The notes below the pieces were generated by a model, which made no database searches, was not told where the DNA came from, and was given only the letters and a program-made list of their open reading frames with translations. This document shows, in pieces, positions 1-4,801 of a stretch of 6,240 nt of DNA. The stretch's first letter is position 1. Each line of letters begins with the position of its first letter. Position numbers and translations under genes: made by a program. The stretch lies in contig CAMLMF010000162.1 of assembly GCA_946480995.1 (NCBI GenBank), forward strand, positions 1-6,240. Reading direction: 5' to 3'. The DNA is from an uncultured Bdellovibrio sp. GTDB lineage: Bacteria > Bdellovibrionota > Bdellovibrionia > Bdellovibrionales > Bdellovibrionaceae.

Positions 1-431
1 TTACCACCAGAGCCGTCGAGAAGTTTCGTATTACCGAAGGTCGTTGTTTTCGCGATACGATCCGCCTCTTGAACTAATTGTTTGGCCTCTACGTCGAGGA
101 AACCGCGTTCCGTATCACCCACCGTATCCGAGGCTGCTTGAACTCCCAGCTCTCTCAGGCGAGTTAAGATATTCGATACCTCTGCCAGACCACCCTCACC
201 GACTTGCGAGAATGAAATCGCATTGTTGGCGTTGTTTCGGGCCGCCGAGATACCTTTTAATTGTCCTTTGAAGTTTTCCGAGATCGCCAAACCTGCGGCG
301 TCATCGGATGCGGAAACGATTCTTGAACCCGACGCTAATGCTTGCGCCGAATGTTCTGCTCGTTTTTGCTGTTTACCAAGTACACGTTGTGCTGCGATAG
401 ATGCTGTATTCGTTGCGATTCTTAAGCCCAT
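1..431 (-). CDS. fliC: Flagellin, N-terminal part (truncated by window edge)
   Basis: Flagellin is the filament subunit of the flagellum, exported through the flagellar type III apparatus, so no signal peptide is expected and none is seen. Translating the minus strand from ATG at 431 gives 143 codons before the window ends. The protein begins MGLRIATNTASIAAQRVL and continues with SGSRIVSASDDAAGLAIS (residues 34-51), the ARNNANNAISF helix (64-74) and LTRLRELGVQ (89-98). These are hallmarks of the flagellin D0/D1 N-terminal domain; the last segment matches the region recognised by TLR5 in other flagellins. The sequence closely resembles Bdellovibrio FliC from memory; those species carry several fliC copies and sheath the flagellum. 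A TGGAGGT Shine-Dalgarno sequence (435-441) lies just upstream of the ATG and fixes the start. The central and C-terminal parts lie outside the window. The neighbouring minus-strand protease gene is 495 bp upstream and separated by a terminator, so fliC should have its own promoter. Confidence 0.95.
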   Translation of the reverse strand, partial: MGLRIATNTASIAAQRVLGKQQKRAEHSAQALASGSRIVSASDDAAGLAISENFKGQLKGISAARNNANNAISFSQVGEGGLAEVSNILTRLRELGVQAASDTVGDTERGFLDVEAKQLVQEADRIAKTTTFGNTKLLDGSGG

Positions 432-593
432 AGAACCTCCAGGGATTAGTGACCGCGAGCGAAGATGTTTTATGAATCAAGACGTGAACCAAGGTAGCAC
501 CACTTACCTTTAGAACAATCTGTAACTCCACCAACGTCCGCAAGTCTGTTTTGTTTTACTTTCCTAAATCACTAAAAAAATTATTTTAAAAAA
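432..593. promoter_or_regulatory. fliC upstream region, probable divergent promoter region
   Basis: This AT-rich stretch separates fliC (minus) from the candidate plus-strand RNA at 594-796, so it should hold the fliC promoter and, if the RNA model is right, a plus-strand promoter. I could not find a convincing sigma-28 box (TAAA-N15-GCCGATAA type). The best minus-strand resemblance is TAAA followed by GCGGACGT near 530-557, a poor match. A weak plus-strand sigma-70-like pair is TTTCCT (560-565), a 16-bp spacer and TATTTT (582-587), which would start RNA near 594. A 6-bp inverted repeat with an 8-nt loop, AAGGTA/TACCTT (491-496 and 505-510), lies in the fliC leader. No supported protein-coding gene is present here; a plus-strand open frame running through to about 513 is a shadow of fliC. 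Confidence 0.4.
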
Positions 594-796
594 GGTTGGA
601 AAAGTTCCCCGGGATTAAGGTGACTGATGTCTTAATCGTCGAGGAACCATTGCCACGGAGGTCTTCACACTTTGGAAGAACTCTTAGTTTTAAGAGTTCT
701 GCTTGGAGGAAGTTGCGTGTCTTATTCCCAACAAGTAACAGCAAACTATTCGGACCATGGTCCAGAAAACTTTAGGGCCTTGGTCTAGTTTTTTTT
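594..796 (+). ncRNA. Candidate structured small RNA with three-way junction
   Basis: Hand folding of the plus strand gives a compact multi-branched structure. A closing stem pairs 595-603 with 722-732 (GTTGG with CCAAC, then more A-T pairs with two bulges). Arm A pairs 604-608 with 643-647, 610-612 with 639-641 (one wobble), and 613-620 with 630-637. Arm B is a perfect 10-bp hairpin, 677-686 with 691-700 and a GTTT loop. It is extended by CTTC/GAAG (663-666, 709-712) and CACG/CGTG (654-657, 716-719) across two internal loops. The segment is followed by a strong plus-strand terminator at 752-796. No plus-strand protein gene lies upstream to use that terminator, so an RNA gene of about 200 nt is the simplest reading. 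I do not recognise the family: it lacks the motifs I know for tmRNA, SRP RNA, RNase P RNA and the c-di-GMP riboswitch. Most of the stems would also form in a minus-strand transcript, so strand is inferred mainly from the terminator. Confidence 0.5.
752..796 (+). terminator. Intrinsic terminator, plus strand
   Basis: The left arm 752-763 is itself a 12-bp perfect palindrome (GGACCATGGTCC). It pairs with 775-786 with one T-T mismatch and two G-U wobbles around an 11-nt loop (764-774). Two bases later an uninterrupted run of eight T follows (789-796). On the minus strand the wobbles become mismatches and no T run follows, so the signal is directional. It would end a plus-strand transcript from 594 onward. 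Confidence 0.75.
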
Positions 797-839
797 GGAG
801 GGCTAAGCTTAGTATCTGATTTTATTGATTTTTGGATTC

Positions 840-883
840 AAAAAAAAGTTGGCCGAAGGTCCAGGTCTAGCCCGACCTAGGCC
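840..883 (-). terminator. Intrinsic terminator of the protease operon
   Basis: On the minus strand GGCC (880-883) pairs with GGCC (851-854), and AGGTC (complement of 874-878) pairs with GACCT (complement of 857-861), enclosing a 12-nt loop. Three bases after the hairpin comes a run of eight T on the minus strand (840-847). It lies 44 bp beyond the protease stop codon at 927. It should end the hydrolase-protease transcript before it reaches fliC. Confidence 0.75.
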
Positions 884-926
884 TTGTAATGTTTAGTTAA
901 TTCCAATATTTATGTTACACAGGCTA

Positions 927-2492
927 TTAAGGCAAACTCTTCGACTTAAGGATCGCCTGCGACAAATCCATGCGTAAAGACAACTGCGCTGCAAGCACAG
1001 CACGGCGTTCATCCAATGTGCCTTTGCAACGAACAGGTAAAGGTTCGCTTGGAACAAAAGCGGTTTCACACAACAGACGTTTTATTTCTAACGCCTTAAG
1101 AGCTGGATTAATTTCTTTAATCTTCATCACAGAGTTTAGCGCCAACGGTGCTGCCATACTGGTCCCCGACAAACGCACCGATCCGCCACCAATCAAGGCG
1201 CCATTCACATCATCCCCTGGAGCCGCCAGATCAACTTCTTCTTCGCCGAAGTTAGAAAAAGACGTCAACTTCACCGGAGCAGTTATTTTACGATAGTCTT
1301 CGTAATCCGCACGATTGATAGCCGCCACAACCAGTTTGTTTTTCACAGGCGCTGAAGCTGGCAAGTCGTCGTTACGTTCCTGATGAACTTCCATAGAACC
1401 ATTGCCGGCCGCAATTACAAATAAAGTTTCAGGATTTGAGGCCAATAAACTTATTAAAGCAAAGCGCGATTGATCATTCACGCCGAAAGGATTTTCTTTA
1501 GTACCAAACCCGAAGCTCATGTTGGCAAAAGGCACACGCTGCTGTTTGATGAACTCTGAAATGTGCTCGAGATAAGCCGCTTGAGAATAATCCCCAGCAA
1601 ACCCTACAAGTTCGAACTTCTGAATATTTTTAAAAGCCAACGACGCCACATGAGTCCCGTGAGAAATCGGAAACGGTGGTTTGCGATCTAAAGGCAACAT
1701 GACCACTTCACGAATATCCGCAGAATCCGTGCGCAAAAGTTGCGGATCGTCATAAAGACCTAAGTATTTTTGCGAAAGCACGCGACTTATTTCGGGATGA
1801 TGATAATCAAAGCCAGTATCAATAATCACCACAGGTTGGCGCGCCACCGAAACTGGCGCAACAGACGGTCGAGTATTTTCTTTCGCGCTAAAGTGACCTA
1901 CTAATTTCCCATCAGCTGAGTAATGTTTAAATTCTTCAATCACTTTAAAAACACCGGCTATCAGCCCGTGCTTAAAAGTATAAATTCTTTCAAGCTTTTC
2001 ATTGGCGCCATAAATTTCACTGCGCACAGGTTCGCTGTCATGTTCATTTTTTCGATTATAGTCATCAATGACTGACAACTTATTGTTATTGTAATTCCAC
2101 GTGCGAATTTTTCGGGTCGTCATCTGTGGTGTAAAGGTGATCGCTAACTGAGCCGAAATTTTTCCGTTGGCGTAAACCAAGTAACTGCCGTCAGCTTGTG
2201 GGTTGTAAGTTTCGTGTTGCACGAGCTCCCCTTCAAAGTTGAAGGTTTGCATAAACTCCAAACGACCATTTTTATCAAATGCATAAATCAAGCTCGGCTT
2301 GCCGGTGGAAAACAAACTTTGTTGGCGACGCAAAGTTCCCTTTGCATCACATAAAGTTTCATAGTCGGTAAGCTTTACTTTTTGTGGACAGTTCGTGGCC
2401 AAAAAATTTTCACCAGCCACTGAATCCGAACTCATTGCCCACGCAAAGGACGGTAACAATAATAAAGATGCTAAAATATTTTTCAATCGCAC
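927..2492 (-). CDS. Secreted subtilisin-family (S8) serine protease
   Basis: A serine endopeptidase of 521 residues, exported by a Sec signal peptide (residues 1-19, hydrophobic core ILASLLLLPSFAWA). The catalytic triad is visible: Asp225 in VVIIDTGFD, His278 in SHGTHVAS and Ser445 in SGTSMAAP. Asn364 in AAGNG is the oxyanion residue, and NMSFG (324-328) is the usual substrate-binding strand. Residues 60-200 are not a standard I9 inhibitor prodomain. They contain repeated short beta-type units with aromatic and Asp/Gly turns (for example FDKNGRLEFMQTF and YSADGKLVGHF) resembling YwqK/MORN-like repeats. Cysteines 35, 48, 475 and 489 could form disulfides after export. The start is a GTG at 2492, chosen because it puts the signal peptide at the N-terminus; the next in-frame Met is residue 20. 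The upstream gene ends only 12 bp away, so the two are probably one operon. Substrate unknown; digestion of envelope or prey protein is inference. Confidence 0.93.
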   Translation of the reverse strand: MRLKNILASLLLLPSFAWAMSSDSVAGENFLATNCPQKVKLTDYETLCDAKGTLRRQQSLFSTGKPSLIYAFDKNGRLEFMQTFNFEGELVQHETYNPQADGSYLVYANGKISAQLAITFTPQMTTRKIRTWNYNNNKLSVIDDYNRKNEHDSEPVRSEIYGANEKLERIYTFKHGLIAGVFKVIEEFKHYSADGKLVGHFSAKENTRPSVAPVSVARQPVVIIDTGFDYHHPEISRVLSQKYLGLYDDPQLLRTDSADIREVVMLPLDRKPPFPISHGTHVASLAFKNIQKFELVGFAGDYSQAAYLEHISEFIKQQRVPFANMSFGFGTKENPFGVNDQSRFALISLLASNPETLFVIAAGNGSMEVHQERNDDLPASAPVKNKLVVAAINRADYEDYRKITAPVKLTSFSNFGEEEVDLAAPGDDVNGALIGGGSVRLSGTSMAAPLALNSVMKIKEINPALKALEIKRLLCETAFVPSEPLPVRCKGTLDERRAVLAAQLSLRMDLSQAILKSKSLP

Positions 2493-2504
2493 AGCGTCCC
2501 CGTC

Positions 2505-3425
2505 CTACTTATTCTTGATACGTACAATATTAAAACCAACCATTGAGGTGCCTTTGTTCATCATCACGCGCTCGATATAACTTCGAAGCGGTTCTTTCTT
2601 TACGCCAAGATAGTTGTCGCTGCCGTCTCGAGCTGCACCGTTACTAGCGTGCACCATGTAAAGGACACCGTTTTCGCGAATCAGAAATCCCATATGAGAA
2701 ACATCTAAAGGAGTACCAATGGCTTCTGTTAGATTCCAGTTTACACGCACTAAATGGAATATCGTTCCAGATGGAATGCGCTCGATAAGTCCTGGAGAAT
2801 TTAACAAATCCTCTTTGGCTATATACGGCAGCTGCGCCAGCTCTTTTTCAATCCCAACCCCTAAGGATTGAAACTCTTCGCCCTTTTTTTTATACCACGC
2901 TGCTTTGTCGATCCACGTCTGTGCCCACTTCGTCGACGCTCCGGCGACCACGCCAGTGATGTCTTCTACGAACCCAGCTTGAGTGTTATTTGGAATCCAG
3001 TCCACACTGGTAAAATGATTACGAGTTTCATAGGAGATAACACCGTCTTTGTAGCGCACCTTATTGATCACGGATTTAAATTCTTCCGCGGAACCGGAAC
3101 GCGCCAAGGCCAACACAGTTTCCACAAAAGTCGTACAATCAAAAGCGTCAAAGCGATATAAAGGTTTCGTGCTTTGCAAACCGTGTTCACCCTCACCTAA
3201 GGGATCTGAAAGATAAGGGCTTTTTTTAGATAAAAATAAATTCGCAAAAAATGTAGCGCGTGCCGTGGTCGAGTGCCCGATCATTCTGTGCGACAGAGCT
3301 TCCGGCGCATATAGCTTATTTAGAATTTCATCGCTATTCCGCGCACTCGGTGACGGCGCGGCCATAGCGACCGCAGACACCATAAAGCTTACCGTTAAAA
3401 TGAGGCTGCAAAGCCTAAGAACCAT
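2505..3425 (-). CDS. Secreted DUF1460 (NlpC/P60-like) cysteine hydrolase
   Basis: A 306-residue exported protein with a Sec signal peptide (MVLRLCSLILTVSFMVSAVA, cleavage near Ala22-Ala23). The mature protein matches what I know of DUF1460, a papain-fold family related to NlpC/P60 and annotated as N-acetylmuramoyl-L-alanine amidase-like. Visible motifs are FDAFDCTTFVETVLAL with probable nucleophile Cys97, RNHFTSVDWIPNN (135-147), DVSHMGFLIR with probable catalytic His244, and VHAS with His259. Members are thought to cut peptide or amide bonds in peptidoglycan, so a periplasmic cell-wall role, or action on prey wall, is likely but inferred. ATG at 3425 is preceded by a modest GGGGT Shine-Dalgarno-like sequence. 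It is the first gene of a two-gene unit with the subtilase 12 bp downstream. A terminator-like hairpin sits in its leader (3474-3510). The length is ordinary for the family and no key residue appears missing. Confidence 0.88.
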   Translation of the reverse strand: MVLRLCSLILTVSFMVSAVAMAAPSPSARNSDEILNKLYAPEALSHRMIGHSTTARATFFANLFLSKKSPYLSDPLGEGEHGLQSTKPLYRFDAFDCTTFVETVLALARSGSAEEFKSVINKVRYKDGVISYETRNHFTSVDWIPNNTQAGFVEDITGVVAGASTKWAQTWIDKAAWYKKKGEEFQSLGVGIEKELAQLPYIAKEDLLNSPGLIERIPSGTIFHLVRVNWNLTEAIGTPLDVSHMGFLIRENGVLYMVHASNGAARDGSDNYLGVKKEPLRSYIERVMMNKGTSMVGFNIVRIKNK

Positions 3426-3473
3426 TTAAGACCCCAATCCAGCGTTCAGGAACATCAAACCTTCATCTAAAGC

Positions 3474-3510
3474 AAAAAAAGGACTCGCTGAGGTCGAATT
3501 TAAAGCGTCC
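3474..3510 (-). terminator. Terminator-like hairpin in hydrolase operon leader
   Basis: Read on the minus strand, GGAC (complement of 3507-3510) pairs with GTCC (complement of 3481-3484), and GCT pairs with AGC (3504-3506 with 3487-3489). There is a 2-nt bulge and a 14-nt loop. Seven T follow directly (3474-3480). It lies 48 bp before the ATG of the DUF1460 gene, with no minus-strand gene upstream in the window. It could be a leader attenuator or the end of a short upstream RNA. The stem is only 7 bp and bulged, so this is tentative. Confidence 0.4.
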
Positions 3511-3658
3511 TCGCCCCCACCCCTTGTGTATCGTTTTGACACAACGACATTTGCCGCCGCACTTCGGCGCCGGGCTTCGCTAGGGGCTAGAGTAAACAGT
3601 CACCTAATTCCTTCTTATCACTCCAAAAAATGCATTTTCCAGAGAGTCATTAGTGTAT

Positions 3659-3716
3659 TTGCTCTATTTTATTTTGGTTAATTTTATTGACTCAAAATCC
3701 CCTTCAAATGTTTATG
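3659..3716 (+). promoter_or_regulatory. Candidate promoters for the outer-membrane protein gene
   Basis: Two weak sigma-70-like options are visible. One is TTGACT (3687-3692) with an 18-bp spacer to TTTATG (3711-3716), which would give a leader of only about 13 nt. The other is TTGCTC (3659-3664) with a 17-bp spacer to TTTTAT (3682-3687), giving a leader of about 42 nt. Neither has a good -10 box. The choice cannot be made from sequence. Confidence 0.3.
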
Positions 3717-3735
3717 ACCCCCATAGGAGACCTCT

Positions 3736-4713
3736 ATGAAAAAGATCTTTTCAACTTTCGCATTGATCGCAACAGCGTTGCTTTCTTTGTCTGCAAACGC
3801 GCAAGAAAATCAAACAGTCGCGACAGCTCCCGACGTGAAAGCGCCTTCTTACTTTTTAACTTACAGCTTTTACAAATACGATTTACAAGGCACAAACACA
3901 GCCAACACCAACATCTATGGCTTTGAAGCTTCAACAGTTGATTTAAACATGGTCACAGCAACTTGGCTGTACAGCCCTTCATGGACTTTGTTAGCCTTTG
4001 TTCCCCACATCAAAAATATGGTCGAAACAAAATACGAACCACTTCCAGGTGGGTTGAACTTCAAAACCCGCGATTTCACCGAAGGCCTTGGCGACATTCG
4101 TTTGATGGCGATGACTCCGCTTTTAGTAAGTGGCAACAACCTGGTTTTAGGTGATGTCAGCGTGACCTTGCCAACGGGTAGCATCAACGAAACATTCACT
4201 TCGAACCCTTCACAAAATGCGGCGTACAACATGCAATTAGGTTCGGGCACTCCGGATCTTATTGCTGGCACGACTTACACACACTCAGTGTCGGCATGGA
4301 CACACACAGCACGTGGCCAAGTCACAGTTCGTGGCGGAAAAAATGCCAATGGCTGGGCTTTAGGGAACGAATTCGTGACCGGTCTTTCAAGCAAATACAG
4401 CATCAACAAATATGCGGAAGTTGGCGTTGCCGGAAACTACAAAGCCCGTGGTGCCGTTGTCGGTCGTGACGACAAGTACGAGCTTAATAACAACTGGAAA
4501 AACGTCGCTCAAGGCGATGGGCACCAATATTATCACGCAGCCCAAATCAATTGGGACACCCAAGTCGTCGCTAAGCTGACAAGCCCTGCTTTTGCGGGCC
4601 TGACAGCCTCCCTTGAAGGTGGCGTTTCTTTCTGGAGAGACGCTATCAACAAAGACGACATTCGTTTAGACATGCCCTATTGGGCGGCAGCCTCGGTTAC
4701 GGGCGCATTCTAA
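3736..4713 (+). CDS. Outer-membrane beta-barrel protein (MetA-type transporter-like)
   Basis: A 325-residue exported protein. Residues 1-22 form a textbook Sec signal peptide ending in ANA before QEN. The mature chain is rich in alternating aromatic/hydrophobic strands and Gly/Asn turns, has no transmembrane helix and ends in phenylalanine (VTGAF), the classical C-terminal signature of outer-membrane barrels. GLGDIRL (117-123), LPTGS (145-149) and GSGTPDLIAG (169-178) resemble the pattern of the MetA-pathway phenol-degradation/transporter family (PF13557). Those proteins are thought to admit small hydrophobic compounds, but the substrate here is unknown. The start is well supported: AGGAGA (3725-3730) lies 5 bp before ATG at 3736. 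Two hairpins follow the stop before the next plus-strand gene, so the two genes may be partly co-transcribed. Family assignment is moderate; the outer-membrane barrel call is stronger. Confidence 0.85.
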   Translation: MKKIFSTFALIATALLSLSANAQENQTVATAPDVKAPSYFLTYSFYKYDLQGTNTANTNIYGFEASTVDLNMVTATWLYSPSWTLLAFVPHIKNMVETKYEPLPGGLNFKTRDFTEGLGDIRLMAMTPLLVSGNNLVLGDVSVTLPTGSINETFTSNPSQNAAYNMQLGSGTPDLIAGTTYTHSVSAWTHTARGQVTVRGGKNANGWALGNEFVTGLSSKYSINKYAEVGVAGNYKARGAVVGRDDKYELNNNWKNVAQGDGHQYYHAAQINWDTQVVAKLTSPAFAGLTASLEGGVSFWRDAINKDDIRLDMPYWAAASVTGAF

Positions 4714-4728
4714 TCATTTTTTCATTCG

Positions 4729-4767
4729 TTAAGGGGCCCGTTGACAGGGTCCCAAGCCCCCCCTTAA
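4729..4767 (+). repeat. Inverted repeat after the outer-membrane protein gene
   Basis: An 8-bp perfect stem TTAAGGGG/CCCCTTAA (4729-4736, 4760-4767) encloses a loop with further CCC/GGG pairing (4737-4739, 4747-4749). It begins 16 bp after the stop codon. No T run follows on either strand, so it is not a classical intrinsic terminator. It could stabilise the 3' end of the upstream message or weaken read-through. Confidence 0.55.
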
Positions 4768-4769
4768 AC
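4741..4769 (+). promoter_or_regulatory. Candidate promoter for the caspase-like gene
   Basis: TTGACA (4741-4746), a perfect -35 match, is followed after exactly 17 bp by TTAAAC (4764-4769), a poor -10 (3 of 6). The spacer is C-rich. A start near 4776 would leave a leader of about 26 nt and would remove most of the left arm of the next hairpin. Confidence 0.3.
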
Positions 4770-4800
4770 AAGACCTCTGTGCATTAACCAAAGAGGTCTT
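4770..4800 (+). promoter_or_regulatory. Hairpin burying the Shine-Dalgarno of the next gene
   Basis: A perfect 9-bp stem AAGACCTCT/AGAGGTCTT (4770-4778, 4792-4800) with a 13-nt loop ends 1 nt before the GTG start at 4802. The right arm contains AGAGGT, the only good Shine-Dalgarno sequence for that gene, at normal spacing. In a message read through from the upstream gene the ribosome site would be paired. The same stem might act as a weak terminator, but it lacks a proper T run. Confidence 0.6.
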
Positions 4801-4801
4801 T

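Larger units (their letters stand above)
3426..3735. promoter_or_regulatory. Divergent intergenic control region
   Basis: This 310-bp region separates the minus-strand hydrolase operon from the plus-strand outer-membrane protein and must hold promoters for both. It contains a minus-strand terminator-like hairpin (3474-3510), an inverted repeat TTGTGT/ACACAA with a 9-nt spacer (3524-3529, 3539-3544) of operator-like form, and a GC-rich patch (3551-3590) with a 5-bp hairpin CGCCG/CGGCG (3555-3559, 3565-3569). The remaining 3591-3735 is AT-rich. No protein-coding gene is supported. I found no confident minus-strand promoter. Confidence 0.55.

Noticed and set aside
44..513. Two plus-strand open frames over the flagellin gene
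   Set aside because: Both lie opposite the unmistakable flagellin coding sequence and have no recognisable protein features.
480..560. Sigma-28 or sigma-54 promoter for fliC
   Set aside because: The best sigma-28 resemblance matches about half of the -10 box. A GG-N10-GA near the start (in 470-495) lacks the essential GC of sigma-54 sites.
752..763. 12-bp palindrome as a stand-alone operator
   Set aside because: It is accounted for by the left arm of the plus-strand terminator; a separate binding role is possible but unsupported.
594..796. c-di-GMP (GEMM-I) riboswitch, tmRNA, SRP RNA, RNase P RNA or 6S RNA
   Set aside because: I looked for the conserved cores I know for the first four and did not find them. 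For 6S RNA the size is similar, but a three-way junction with an arm on the 5' side does not match a single long hairpin with a central bubble; only a covariance-model search would settle it.
970..1296. 108-codon plus-strand open frame inside the protease gene
   Set aside because: It is antisense to the conserved catalytic half of the subtilase, has no Shine-Dalgarno sequence and a Ser/Arg-rich composition typical of shadow frames.
3915..4271. 118-codon minus-strand open frame inside the outer-membrane protein gene
   Set aside because: It is a shadow of a well supported gene with signal peptide and ribosome site on the other strand.
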